A DNA stretch of 64,000 nucleotides, taken from the NCBI RefSeq assembly GCF_002305875.1, contig NZ_CP022098.1, positions 1,674,001 to 1,738,000 of the forward strand, read 5' to 3'. The DNA comes from Cystobacter fuscus (GTDB lineage: Bacteria; Myxococcota; Myxococcia; Myxococcales; Myxococcaceae). Made by a program: the position numbers and the translations under genes. Shown piece after piece: positions 49,026-59,696 of the stretch. Positions within the stretch are counted from its first letter, which is position 1. Each line of letters opens with the position of its first letter. Below the pieces are notes generated by a model. It saw only the letters and a list, made by a program, of their open reading frames with translations, ran no database searches and had not been told where the DNA came from.

Positions 49026-50585
49026 TCAGCGATTGAGCAGGCTGCCGGCCTGGGCGATCCACTCGGTGAGGGGCCCGGGCAGGATGCCCAGCAGCACCAC
49101 GGCCGCGGTGGAGATGATGAGCGCCAGCTCCGTCATCCAGGCCCGCTCCAGCGGGTGGGCGCCTTCGGGAACCGGGCGCATGTACATGTAGACGACCACG
49201 CGCAGGTAGTAATAGGCGCCAGCCGCGCTGGAGAGCACCGCGACGATGGTGAGCCCGACGAGGCCCACGTCCACCGCGGCGCGGAAGAGCAGGAGCTTGC
49301 CGATGAAGCCGACGGTGGGAGGAATGCCGGCGAGCGACAGCATGAAGGCGGCCATGGCGAAGGCCCAACCCGGCCGGCGCTGGGCCAGTCCGCTCAGGCG
49401 CTCCAGGTCCCACGCGGTGCCCCGCTCCTCGTCCTCGCGGCGCTCCAGGAGGGAGACGATGCCGAAGGCCCCGATCGCGGTGACGGCGTAGGCGAGCAGG
49501 TAGAAGAGGATGCCGCGCAGGGCCTCGACGCGTGCGGTGGCCTCGACACTGGCGCCGGTGAGCGACGTGGGCCCGAGCAGCTGGAACTGCTGGCCGGGCT
49601 GCACGACGAAGAGGGCGGCCACGCCCAGCATCAGATAGCCGGCGTGGGCGATGGAGGAGTAGGCCAGCATGCGCTTGATGTTGCGCTGCGGGATGGCGAG
49701 CAGGTTGCCGCCCACCATGGTGAGCAACGCCAGGGTGGAGAACAGGGCGAAGGGCAGCTTGCCGTTGATGCCGCTGCCCACGGTGACGAACACGCGCACG
49801 AGCGCCACGAAGGCGGCGGCCTTCACGCCCGCGCTCATGAGCGCGGTGACGGGAGTGGGAGCGCCCTCGTAGACGTCCGGCGTCCACATGTGGAAGGGCA
49901 CCGCGGCCACCTTGAAGGCGAAGCCCGCGGCCACCAGCACCGCGCCCGCGTAGACGAGCGCCGCGTGGGTCTCCATCGCATCGCGCAGCGGCTGCGCCAT
50001 GTGCGACAGCAGCGTGGTGCCCGTGGCGCCGTACAAGAGCGCCGCGCCGTAGAGCAGCACCGCCGAGGAGAAGGCGCCGAGGATGAAGTACTTGAAGCCC
50101 GCCTCGCTCGGCCGCGTGCCACGTCGCAGGAAGCTCGTGAGCGCGTACGTGGAGATGGACAGCACCTCGATGTTGATGAAGACGGTGATGAGCTCGTTGG
50201 ACACACCCAACAGGCTCATGCCCGCGCCCGCGAAGAGCATCAGCGCGTAGAACTCACCGCGCTCGGCGCCCCGGCGCCGCAGGAAGCCCGCCGAGGTGAG
50301 CGTGGCCAGCGCCAGCGACACGCAGACGATGAAGGTCAGGAAGCTGGAGAAGGGATCCAACGCGCCGAAGCCGAGGAACACCTCGCGCGCGGGCTCGAAC
50401 AAGAGCTGCAGCGACACGCCGCCGGCGATGACGGCGGTGAGGCTGGCCAGCACCGCCTGGTAGCCGCGGGTGGAGCTCGCGGAGAGGAACACCTCCGAGA
50501 GCAGCAGGATGCACGCGCCCAGCACCAGGATGAACGCGGGAATCAGGGGGAGGAAGTCTGCCGAGGTGAGGGTGGGCAGGTTCAT
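49026..50585 (-). CDS. nuoN: NADH-quinone oxidoreductase subunit N
   Basis: This 519-residue antiporter-like membrane subunit of complex I starts MNLPTLTSADFLPLIPAFIL. The conserved core includes NIEVLSISTYALTSFLR, GFKYFILGAFSSAVLLYGAA, and FKVAAVPFHMWTPDVYEGAP with the lysine/proline discontinuous helix. It belongs to the proton-pumping arm. It is the last gene of the minus-strand operon, 16 bp after nuoM. ATG 50585 was chosen over an upstream frame because family N-termini match it. Confidence 0.96.
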   Translation of the reverse strand: MNLPTLTSADFLPLIPAFILVLGACILLLSEVFLSASSTRGYQAVLASLTAVIAGGVSLQLLFEPAREVFLGFGALDPFSSFLTFIVCVSLALATLTSAGFLRRRGAERGEFYALMLFAGAGMSLLGVSNELITVFINIEVLSISTYALTSFLRRGTRPSEAGFKYFILGAFSSAVLLYGAALLYGATGTTLLSHMAQPLRDAMETHAALVYAGAVLVAAGFAFKVAAVPFHMWTPDVYEGAPTPVTALMSAGVKAAAFVALVRVFVTVGSGINGKLPFALFSTLALLTMVGGNLLAIPQRNIKRMLAYSSIAHAGYLMLGVAALFVVQPGQQFQLLGPTSLTGASVEATARVEALRGILFYLLAYAVTAIGAFGIVSLLERREDEERGTAWDLERLSGLAQRRPGWAFAMAAFMLSLAGIPPTVGFIGKLLLFRAAVDVGLVGLTIVAVLSSAAGAYYYLRVVVYMYMRPVPEGAHPLERAWMTELALIISTAAVVLLGILPGPLTEWIAQAGSLLNR

Positions 50586-50601
50586 GATGGAAGGCTTTCG
50601 G

Positions 50602-52281
50602 CTAACGCCGGTCGGCGAGCGGACCCGCCGGCTGGGCATGAGGGGCGGCGGCCTCGCCGGAGGAGGGCAGGCCCATCACGTTGATGCGCACGTCGGCGGG
50701 CTGGATCTGGCTGCCGGGCGCGCCCAGGCTGGCGCGGCTGACGAAGCGCTCGGTGGCGGGGTTGATGCGATCGAGGAAGGGCTGGGGCTTGAGGCCCATG
50801 ACGACCACGAGCACCACGAAGGGCAGCACCGTGACGAGCTCGCGCGCGTTGAGGTCCGTCAGGTTCTGATTGTCGCGGTGGGTGAGGGGCCCGAAGAAGA
50901 CCTTCTGCACCATCCACAGCATGTACGCCGCGCCCAGGATGACACCCAGCGTGGCGAAGACGCCGAAGCCCAGGCCCAGGTTGCTCTTGAAGGTCCCCAG
51001 CAGCACGAGGAACTCGCCCACGAAGCTGTTGGTGCCCGGCACCGCCACGGACGAGAACGTCATGATGAGGAAGGCCGCCGTGTACACCGGCACCACCTTG
51101 GCGATGCCGCCGTAGTCGGACATCAGGCGCGTCTGCCGCCGCTCGTGGAGCAGGCCGAACAGGAGGAAGAGCGCGCCGGTGGCCACACCGTGGTTGAGCA
51201 TCTGGTAGGCGCTTCCACTGGCACCCTCGCTGGTGAGCGCCACGAGGCCCAGCATGCAGTAGCCCAGGTGGCTCACCGACGAGTAGGCGATGAGCTTCTT
51301 GATGTCGCGCTGCGCCAGGCACATGAGCGCGCCGTAGACGATGCCCACCACCGCGAGCGCCGCCAGCACGGGCCGCACCTGGTGCATCGCCGCGGAGAAG
51401 AAGGGGATGGCGTAGCGCCAGAAGCCATAGACGCCGATCTTCGCCATGACGGCGGACAGGAGGACGGTGCCCCCGGTGGGCGCCTGCACGTAGGCATCCG
51501 GCAGCCAGGTGTGCAGCGGCCACATGGGCACCTTGATGGCGAACGCCAGCGCGAAGGCCGCGAACATCCAGGGGCCCCAGCGGTACAGCGCGCCCGCCAT
51601 GCCGGTGAGCCGCCCACAGTCCTCGCCGCACGTGGCGAGCTGCCGGTTGGCCTCCGCCAGGCTGTTGTAGATCGCGGCGTAGTCGAAGGAGCGGGTGCCG
51701 GCCGTGCCGCTGATGAAGTACAGGGCGACGATGGCCACCAGCATGAGCAGCGAGCCCGCCAGCGTGTAGAGGAAGAACTTCACCGCCGCCGCCTGGCGAT
51801 CCTCGCCTCCCCACACCCCCACCAGCAGGTACATGGGGATGAGCATGGCCTCCCAGAAGACGTAGAAGAGCAGCACGTCCAGCGACACCAGCGCGCCCAT
51901 CATCGCCACCTGCAGGAGCAGCAGGGCGATGTGGAACTCCTTCACGCGCTCGGTGATGGCCGTGCGTGACGCCAGCACCACCAGGGGCCCGATGAACACG
52001 GTGAGCAGCACGAGGCTGATGGACAGGCCATCCACGCCGACGTGGTAGCTCACGCCCAGTTGCTCCAGCCACCGCACGCGGTGCTCGAGCTGGAACTCGG
52101 GACCGGCGGGCTCGAAGCGCAGGTAGGCCCAGACGCCGAGCGCCAGGTCCACCAGCATGCCGATGAGCGTGACCGCGCGCACCTGTCCGCGCTCGCCCGC
52201 GGGCAGCAGGCACAGGAGCGCCACGAAGAGCAGCGGCAGGTAGACGACGATGTTGAGCAGATGGGTGTCGAAGAGGCTCAC
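50602..52281 (-). CDS. nuoM: NADH-quinone oxidoreductase subunit M
   Basis: This 559-residue membrane subunit starts at GTG 52281, which overlaps the nuoL stop by 4 nt. Clear signatures are FYVFWEAMLIPMYLLVGVWG, FAIKVPMWPLHTWLPDAYV with the antiporter lysine, and CMLGLVALTSEG. It is part of the ion-translocating arm of complex I. The early part is shorter than in E. coli, but this is common in Deltaproteobacteria. Confidence 0.96.
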   Translation of the reverse strand: MSLFDTHLLNIVVYLPLLFVALLCLLPAGERGQVRAVTLIGMLVDLALGVWAYLRFEPAGPEFQLEHRVRWLEQLGVSYHVGVDGLSISLVLLTVFIGPLVVLASRTAITERVKEFHIALLLLQVAMMGALVSLDVLLFYVFWEAMLIPMYLLVGVWGGEDRQAAAVKFFLYTLAGSLLMLVAIVALYFISGTAGTRSFDYAAIYNSLAEANRQLATCGEDCGRLTGMAGALYRWGPWMFAAFALAFAIKVPMWPLHTWLPDAYVQAPTGGTVLLSAVMAKIGVYGFWRYAIPFFSAAMHQVRPVLAALAVVGIVYGALMCLAQRDIKKLIAYSSVSHLGYCMLGLVALTSEGASGSAYQMLNHGVATGALFLLFGLLHERRQTRLMSDYGGIAKVVPVYTAAFLIMTFSSVAVPGTNSFVGEFLVLLGTFKSNLGLGFGVFATLGVILGAAYMLWMVQKVFFGPLTHRDNQNLTDLNARELVTVLPFVVLVVVMGLKPQPFLDRINPATERFVSRASLGAPGSQIQPADVRINVMGLPSSGEAAAPHAQPAGPLADRR

Positions 52282-54515
52282 TGCAGCACCTGGATGATCG
52301 CGTAAACCGCGCCGCCGAGCAGGGCCAGGGCCATTACCGCGGCATAGGCCTGGGCATCTCCCGTCTGCGCGTAGCGCAGCGCGCCGCCCACGCGGGCCGT
52401 GACCCACGCCGTGCCGCGCACCAACACTGTGTCGATGAGCATGGTGTCCACCAGCTTGAACAGCAGGACACCGAGGTTCTTCACCGGCCGGATGATCAGG
52501 AAGGTGTAGACCTCATCCACATAGAACTTGTTCTGCGTGAAGCGGCGCACCGCGCGGGCGAACGCCGGCGCCGGCTGACCCACCCGGCTCGGGTAGTACT
52601 TCAGGTAGGCGAACGCCGCCGCGCCGCCGCCCACCAGCGCCACGACCCACGCGATGAGGTAGTCGGCCATCGTGGGCAGGCTGTGGTCCAGCGACACCAA
52701 CGCGCCCCGCGTGGCGATGCGCTCGGCGCTGGCGAACACCGGGCCGAGGAAGTTCTCCATCACCGGCTGCGGGCCGTTGCGGCTGGGCATGAGGGGCAGC
52801 GCGTACACGAGCGACACCACGCTCAGGATGGCCAGGATGACCAGGGGCACCGTCATGTACCCGGAGCTCTCGTGGGCGTGCTCGGTCTTCGCCTCGGGCG
52901 AGCGCTTGCCCTCGAAGGTGAGCACGTACAGGCGGGTCATGTAGAAGGCCGTGCACGCCGCGATGACGAGCCCCACCGCGTAGAGCAGCGTGGAGGCCGA
53001 CTCGAAGCCGTGCAGGTGGTTGTGGTGCACGCCGTGCAGCAGGGCGTCCTTGGAGAAGAAGCCGGAGAAGGGGGCGATGCCGGTGATGGCCAGGGTGGCG
53101 ATGAGGAAGGTGGACCACGTCCACGTCATCTCTTGGCGCAGCCCGCCCAGCTTCTTGATGTCCGTCTCGTCGCCGTTGCCGTGCATCACGCTGCCGGCGC
53201 CCAGGAAGAGGCAGGCCTTGAAGAAGGCGTGGGTGACCAGGTGCAGCACCGCCGCCCAGAAGATGCCCGTGCCCACGCCCATGAACATCAGGCCGAGCTG
53301 CGACACCGTGGAGTAGGCGAGCACCTTCTTGATGTCGTCCTGCGCGAACGCGATGAGCGCCGCGATGAGGGCGGTGAAGGCGCCGATGCTGGCCACCACC
53401 AGCATGGCCGTGGGGCTGAGCACCAGCAGGTAGCTCATGCGGCAGAACAGGTAGACGCCCGCGGTCACCATCGTCGCCGCGTGGATGAGGGCGGAGACGG
53501 GCGTGGGGCCGGCCATGGCGTCCGGCAGCCACACGTACAGCGGGAACTGGGCGCTCTTGCCCGCCGCGCCCAGCAGGAACAACAGCAGCGCCGCCGTCAG
53601 CACGCCGCCGAAGGTGCGGCCCGCCAGCGGACCCGCCTGGATGGGCGTCTGCAGGGTGAGCGCGTTGGGCGCCTTGTCGCTCGAGGCGGGCACCGAGTTG
53701 GCCATCACCTCCAGCCCCTGGAAGGTCAGCGGGCCCTTCATCGCCAGGCCCTCGCGGAAGCGCACCTGGGCGGCCTCGGGGTTGATGCCCACCGGAGCGA
53801 AGTTGCTCGTGCTCGCCTGGCTGTTGAACGCCCCCACCAGCAACACGATGAGGAAGGAGCCGATGAGGAAGGCGAAGTCGCCGATGCGGTTGGCGATGAA
53901 CGCCTTGCGGCCCGCCCACGCCTTGGCCGCGTCGGTGTACCAGAAGCCGATGAGCAGGTAGCTGGCGAGACCCACCCCCTCCCAGCCCACGAAGAGCAGG
54001 ACGAGGTTGTCGGCGAGCACCAGCGTGAGCATCGCCGCGATGAAGAGGTTGAGGTAGGCGAAGTAGCGCCAGGGGCTCTCGTCGTGCTCCATGTAGCTCG
54101 TGGAGTACACGTGGATGAGGAAGCCCACGCCGGTGATGACCAGCAGCATGATGCCCGACAGGTGGTCCACCAGCAGAGCGAGGTTCACCCGGAAGTCACC
54201 GGCGGCGAACCAGATGCCGTAGTCGTACCCGAGCGCGTAGCGGATGGCGCTGGAGGAGAAGGCGTTCTCCATGGACACCGGCGTGCCGCCCGACGGCGCG
54301 TGGTTGACGCACCAGAAGGCCAGCACGGACAGCGCGAAGGAGCCGGCCACCATCGCGCACGCGATGAAGTTCACGTTGGCGCGGCCCAGCTTCTTGCCGA
54401 ACACGCCGCACACGAACGCGCCCAGCAGCGGCAGTGCGATGATGAGCCACAACGACTGCGCGAAGACGGCGGGCTCCACCGGCGCGGTCATGAAGAATGA
54501 CTTGAGGGCATCCAT
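52278..54515 (-). CDS. nuoL: NADH-quinone oxidoreductase subunit L
   Basis: This 745-residue protein is the largest membrane subunit, with WEGVGLASYLLIGFWYTDAA, KAFIANRIGDFAFLIG, SAQFPLYVWLPDAMAGPTPV and SALIHAATMVTAGVYLFCR. These are the standard NuoL/antiporter blocks. The length includes the C-terminal lateral helix that braces the proton-pumping arm. It follows nuoK by 46 bp on the minus strand and is coupled to nuoM. Confidence 0.97.
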   Translation of the reverse strand: MDALKSFFMTAPVEPAVFAQSLWLIIALPLLGAFVCGVFGKKLGRANVNFIACAMVAGSFALSVLAFWCVNHAPSGGTPVSMENAFSSSAIRYALGYDYGIWFAAGDFRVNLALLVDHLSGIMLLVITGVGFLIHVYSTSYMEHDESPWRYFAYLNLFIAAMLTLVLADNLVLLFVGWEGVGLASYLLIGFWYTDAAKAWAGRKAFIANRIGDFAFLIGSFLIVLLVGAFNSQASTSNFAPVGINPEAAQVRFREGLAMKGPLTFQGLEVMANSVPASSDKAPNALTLQTPIQAGPLAGRTFGGVLTAALLLFLLGAAGKSAQFPLYVWLPDAMAGPTPVSALIHAATMVTAGVYLFCRMSYLLVLSPTAMLVVASIGAFTALIAALIAFAQDDIKKVLAYSTVSQLGLMFMGVGTGIFWAAVLHLVTHAFFKACLFLGAGSVMHGNGDETDIKKLGGLRQEMTWTWSTFLIATLAITGIAPFSGFFSKDALLHGVHHNHLHGFESASTLLYAVGLVIAACTAFYMTRLYVLTFEGKRSPEAKTEHAHESSGYMTVPLVILAILSVVSLVYALPLMPSRNGPQPVMENFLGPVFASAERIATRGALVSLDHSLPTMADYLIAWVVALVGGGAAAFAYLKYYPSRVGQPAPAFARAVRRFTQNKFYVDEVYTFLIIRPVKNLGVLLFKLVDTMLIDTVLVRGTAWVTARVGGALRYAQTGDAQAYAAVMALALLGGAVYAIIQVLQ

Positions 54516-54561
54516 TGCTCTGAGGGCTCTCGTAGGGCGGGAAGGAAGGGGAGGGGGACCG

Positions 54562-54873
54562 TCAGTGCTTCATGGTCCGGATTTCTTCGATGTTGACGGT
54601 GCCTCGGCTGCGGAACACGGCGATGACGATGGCCAGCCCGATGGAGGCCTCCGCCGCCGCGACGGCGATCACGAAGAAGGCGGACACGTGGCCCGTGGCG
54701 TCGCCATTCAGCCGCGCGAAGGACAGGAACGTCAGGTTCGCCGCGTTGAGCATCAGCTCCACGCACATGAACACCACCAGGGCGTTGCGGCGCACCAGCA
54801 CGCCGAACATGCCCAGGCAGAACAGGACGGCGGCGAGGACGAGGTAGTACTTGATGTCGACGGAGTGGACCAT
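54562..54873 (-). CDS. nuoK: NADH-quinone oxidoreductase subunit K
   Basis: This 103-residue protein has three membrane helices and the conserved RNALVVFMCVELMLNAANLT, with glutamates in helices 2 and 3. The C-terminus reads IEEIRTMKH. Subunit K pumps or relays protons with J, L, M and N. It lies between nuoJ and nuoL. Confidence 0.96.
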   Translation of the reverse strand: MVHSVDIKYYLVLAAVLFCLGMFGVLVRRNALVVFMCVELMLNAANLTFLSFARLNGDATGHVSAFFVIAVAAAEASIGLAIVIAVFRSRGTVNIEEIRTMKH

Positions 54874-54935
54874 GACGCCGGGGGAAGGAGGGCGGACGCG
54901 GCCCGCCTTCTAGCAGAGGGTTGAAGGGGACGCGC

Positions 54936-55444
54936 TCAAATCCGCGACTTGGCCACCACCACCGCGCCCACCATGCCCACCAGCAGCAGCAGGCTGACGG
55001 CCTCGAAGGGCAGCAGCCATTGGGTGAAGATGGTCTGGCCGATGACCGCCAGGGTGCCAAAGCCCTGGCTCATCGCCTGGCTGCCCGTGAACGTGCTGGC
55101 CGATGGGATGCGCCAGATGGCCGTCACCAGCACCGCCAGCAGTCCCGCCGCCGCCACGCCTCCGGCCACGCGCGCCAGCGTCACCCGGGGGCCCGTCACG
55201 GTCGACTCGCCCAGGTTGAGCAGCATGATGACGAAGAGGAAGAGCACCATGATGGCGCCCGTGTAGACGAGCACCTGCAGCACCGCCACGGTGTGCGCCC
55301 ACAGCAGCACGTAGATGCCGGCCAGGAAGAAGAAGGTGGCCACCAGCGACATGGCGGAGCTGATGGGGCTCTTGGCGACGATGACCATCACCGCCGACGC
55401 CACCGTCAGCAGGGCGAAGACTCCGAAGAGGACGTGCTCGATGC

Positions 55445-55448
<4 letters not shown>
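54936..55448 (-). CDS. nuoJ: NADH-quinone oxidoreductase subunit J
   Basis: This 170-residue protein has five helices. LTVASAVMVIVAKSPISSAM, LVATFFFLAGIYVLLWAHTV and YTGAIMVLFLFVIMLLNL are the NuoJ signature. The start is TTG 55448, which forms a TTGA overlap with the nuoF stop; the longer frame through nuoF is not used. It directly follows F, with G, H and I missing from the usual order. Confidence 0.93.
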
Positions 55449-56779
<1,331 letters not shown>

Positions 56780-56805
56780 GAAATCAGGTTCCTTGATGGA
56801 GCGGG

Positions 56806-57294
56806 TCAGGAGAGCTTGTCGATCAACTCGTCGAGCTTGGCCCTCGAGAGGCTCTCGTGGTGGTCCTCATTGATTTGCAGGCACGGCGCGGTGCCGCACG
56901 AGGCCAGGCACTCCGTCTCGCGCAAGGTGAAGCGCTCGTTCGCCTCTCCGGCCTTCAACCCGAGCTTGTTCTCCAGGTGGGCGAGCATCTTCTCGGCTCC
57001 CCGGAGCGCGCAGGGCAGGTTGGTGCACACGTCGATGACGTACTTGCCGGGCTTCTTCAGGTGGTACATCACGTAGAAGCTGGCGACCTCATAGGCGCGC
57101 TCCGGCGTGACACCGAGGACCTGCGCGACGAGCTTGAGACCCTCGGGAGGCAACCACCCCTTGATGTCTTGCATCAACCGCAGCGCGGGAAGCATCGCGG
57201 CGCTCTTCCGGTCCGCGGGATAGTGCGACAGGATCTCCGCGATCTCCGTGTCGAACTTCTTCTGCTCTTCGGGGGTGAACAGGGACTCCGCCAT
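56806..57294 (-). CDS. nuoE: NADH-quinone oxidoreductase subunit E
   Basis: This 162-residue protein is the thioredoxin-like [2Fe-2S] subunit: FTPEEQKKFDTEIAEILSHY at the start, with the four cysteines of the cluster in VCTNLPCALRG and ETECLASCGTAPCLQI. It begins the operon. ATG 57294 is preferred to one at 57336 because homologues start with MAESLF-type N-termini. A TTGACA box on the minus strand lies upstream. Confidence 0.94.
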   Translation of the reverse strand: MAESLFTPEEQKKFDTEIAEILSHYPADRKSAAMLPALRLMQDIKGWLPPEGLKLVAQVLGVTPERAYEVASFYVMYHLKKPGKYVIDVCTNLPCALRGAEKMLAHLENKLGLKAGEANERFTLRETECLASCGTAPCLQINEDHHESLSRAKLDELIDKLS

Positions 57295-57303
57295 GGCGGG
57301 GGG

Positions 57304-57333
57304 TTCGTAAGTCTCTGACGCCCGCGTTGTCAA
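57304..57333 (-). promoter_or_regulatory. Possible sigma-70-type promoter of the nuo operon
   Basis: On the minus strand an exact TTGACA (57333-57328) is followed after 18 bp by TACGAA (57309-57304). The -10 match is weak (3 of 6), so this is only a candidate. Confidence 0.3.
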
Positions 57334-57398
57334 CATAAACCCTCGGCGCTACACTGCGCCGGCACCAGCAAAATTCCGAGCGATTTCAACCCCTTGTT

Positions 57399-58154
57399 AT
57401 GAATCGGGGATCAGACGACCAGCGTGAAGGACCCCGAGTGCCGCTCGTGTTACGCGTGCGCTTTCCGGACCAGGCACGGATGACGGAGGTGACGGAGAAC
57501 CTGTCACGAGGAGGAATCTTCGTGCAGACCGACCGTTCCTTCACCGTGGGCGAGTCCGTGGGGTTGGCACTTTCTTTCCCGGGGCTTCTGGATCCGGTAG
57601 AAGTCGTGGGAACGGTGGCGTGGGTCCGGCCCGTGTCGCCCGAAGCACCCGGGGGTGTCGGCATCCGGGTGCTCCAAGCGGAGGACCGGCAGCGATTGGG
57701 TGACATCTTGAGTGCGCCAGGACAGACCCGCGCGTCGGACCGGACGGCCGCCCCCGCGGAGGGCTATCGTGTCCTCATCGTCGAGGACAATCCCCACATC
57801 ATCGAGATGTACAGCTACGTGCTCAAGAAGCTGGCGAGCGGCGAGCTGGCGGGACGGGTGCCCCTGGAGGTGCACTTCTCTCCCGATGGGCATCACGCGT
57901 TGCAGGCGCTGCGCTCCAGCCGCTTCAGCCTGGTGATGACGGACCTGTACATGCCGGTGATGGACGGCTTCGCGCTCATCGAGCGCATCCGCGCCGAGGA
58001 GGCGCTCAAGTCCATTCCCGTGGTGGCCATCTCCGCGGGTGGCCCCGAGGCGCGCGAGCGCGCCATGCAGCTCGGGGTGGACATCTACCTGCGCAAGCCC
58101 GTGCGCTTCCAGGAAGTGTTGGAGACGGTGAAGCAGCTGCTCCACATCCCCTGA
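57399..58154 (+). CDS. PilZ-domain plus response-regulator receiver protein
   Basis: This 251-residue protein has an N-terminal PilZ-like domain (about 8-105, ending GVGIRVLQAEDRQRLGDIL). The core LRVRFPDQARMTEVTENLSR includes a modified RxxxR, so c-di-GMP binding is uncertain. A linker leads to a receiver domain (about 125-248) with YRVLIVEDNPHIIEMYSYVL, the acceptor Asp in LVMTDLYMPVMDGF, and LRKPVRF carrying the conserved lysine. PilZ-receiver fusions are common in myxobacterial motility signalling. Promoters of nuoE and this gene are back to back. Confidence 0.88.
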   Translation: MNRGSDDQREGPRVPLVLRVRFPDQARMTEVTENLSRGGIFVQTDRSFTVGESVGLALSFPGLLDPVEVVGTVAWVRPVSPEAPGGVGIRVLQAEDRQRLGDILSAPGQTRASDRTAAPAEGYRVLIVEDNPHIIEMYSYVLKKLASGELAGRVPLEVHFSPDGHHALQALRSSRFSLVMTDLYMPVMDGFALIERIRAEEALKSIPVVAISAGGPEARERAMQLGVDIYLRKPVRFQEVLETVKQLLHIP

Positions 58155-58217
58155 AGTCCTCTTCCGTTCCTCTCCTCCATTGGTCCCGGTGGCGTGAGCG
58201 CGTAGAGTCGCGCCCCC

Positions 58218-59675
58218 ATGCCCACGCCCGTCATCCAACGCGACACCATCTGCGGCGAGGCGCTGTTCATCCTCCAGAGCCTGAGGGAGAACGGCCGTCT
58301 GGGACGCTCGAACAAGCTGGCCGATGTGAAGGCCTCGCTCGAGCCGTCCGTTTCGCTGGAGTTCGACAGCTACTACCTCTTCCTGCGCAAGTACCACTAC
58401 ATCGCCCTGGACCCCCGGGAGGCGCAGCTGCGCCTGACCGACCTGGGCGAGCGCGTGGTGGACACCGGGATGCAGGACCAGTTCATCGCCGAGGTGGGGG
58501 AGTTCTTCGCCGAGCAACTGGGACTGGAGGCGCTCACCACCGAGGACACGGTCGCCCAGGCCCAGGCGCTCAAGCCTCCCCCCCCTCCCGATGACGAGTC
58601 GGAGGTCGCTCCCTCCGAGGTGCGGCCGTCCGCGGAGCCGCCGGCCCTGCCTCGCGCGCGTCCCGCCCAGGTCTCCACCGTGAGTGCGTCCCCCGCGGTG
58701 GAGCCGCCGGTTCCGGCCCCGTCTCCCGTGGCCAGCGCGCGCAACGAAGCCGTGCAGCTGCCGCCCCCCGCCGCGCCGGTGTCCCCGATGGCTTCCGCCT
58801 CGACTCCCGGCCCCAAGGCCGTGGAGGTGCTGGACCAGCGCTACCAGAAGCAGGAGGCCCTCGGCTCCGGTCCGCTGGGCATCGCGAGCAAGGGCCGCTT
58901 CAACGCGCTCGGGCTGGACGTCTGCATCAAGGAGCTCAAGGACATCTTCGGCTACTTCTCCTTCCTGCAGCGGGGCGAGGTGCTCAAGCGGCTCAAGCGC
59001 GAGCTGTGTGCCCAGGCCCAGGTGCGCCATCCGGGCATCGTCCAGGTGCTCGACCAGAACGTGGAGGCGGCGCGCCCCTACTACGTGCTCGAGTTGTTGC
59101 AGGGCAACCTCAAGTCCATGCTGGAGGAGGGGGGCGGCAAGGGCGTGCCCGTGTCCTTCGCGCTGCGCTGCTTCCTCCAAATGGCCTACGCGCTGCGCGC
59201 CGCGCACGCCGTGGGCCTCTCCCACCACAACCTCAAGCCGGAGAATGTCCTCTTCGACATCCACGGCAACGCGAAGCTCGGCGACTTCGGGCTGAGCCGC
59301 GTGGTGGAGCAGGATGCCTCCAAGGGGCTGCCCCAGGTCTTCGTGGGCGCCGGCGGCATGGTGTACCTGGCGCCGGAGCTCCTCCAGCCGCAGCGCGCGA
59401 AGGACGCGGGTCCCGCCTCCGATGTCTACGGGCTGGGCATCCTCCTCTACGAGATGCTCACCGGGCAGATTCCCGGCCGCCGCTCGCCCCTGCCTTCCGA
59501 GGTCAATCCCGAGGCGCCCTCCGGACTGGATGCGCTCTTCGACAAGATGACCCAGGACCGCGTGGACCAGCGCTACCCGGACCTCGACGCCCTGCTGGAG
59601 GACTTCTACAAGTCCCTCCCCGAGGCGCAGTTCCTCGCCAAGGGCGATCTCATCCTCTCCTCGGAGCCGCGGTAG
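58218..59675 (+). CDS. Ser/Thr pseudokinase with proline-rich linker
   Basis: The N-terminal 105 residues of this 485-residue protein form an uncharacterised module (TICGEALFILQSLRENGRLG). A proline/alanine-rich linker (about 120-205) precedes a kinase fold (about 210-475). The kinase retains CIKELKD with the ATP lysine and DFGLSRVVEQ. In the catalytic loop, however, the usual HRD is HHN (GLSHHNLKPENVLF), so the catalytic aspartate is lost and the glycine loop (GSGPLG) is atypical. It is therefore likely a pseudokinase acting as a scaffold or sensor. Its gene lies between a PilZ-receiver gene and serB. Confidence 0.85.
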   Translation: MPTPVIQRDTICGEALFILQSLRENGRLGRSNKLADVKASLEPSVSLEFDSYYLFLRKYHYIALDPREAQLRLTDLGERVVDTGMQDQFIAEVGEFFAEQLGLEALTTEDTVAQAQALKPPPPPDDESEVAPSEVRPSAEPPALPRARPAQVSTVSASPAVEPPVPAPSPVASARNEAVQLPPPAAPVSPMASASTPGPKAVEVLDQRYQKQEALGSGPLGIASKGRFNALGLDVCIKELKDIFGYFSFLQRGEVLKRLKRELCAQAQVRHPGIVQVLDQNVEAARPYYVLELLQGNLKSMLEEGGGKGVPVSFALRCFLQMAYALRAAHAVGLSHHNLKPENVLFDIHGNAKLGDFGLSRVVEQDASKGLPQVFVGAGGMVYLAPELLQPQRAKDAGPASDVYGLGILLYEMLTGQIPGRRSPLPSEVNPEAPSGLDALFDKMTQDRVDQRYPDLDALLEDFYKSLPEAQFLAKGDLILSSEPR

Positions 59676-59696
59676 TACCCCCCGGGCCGTGACACC

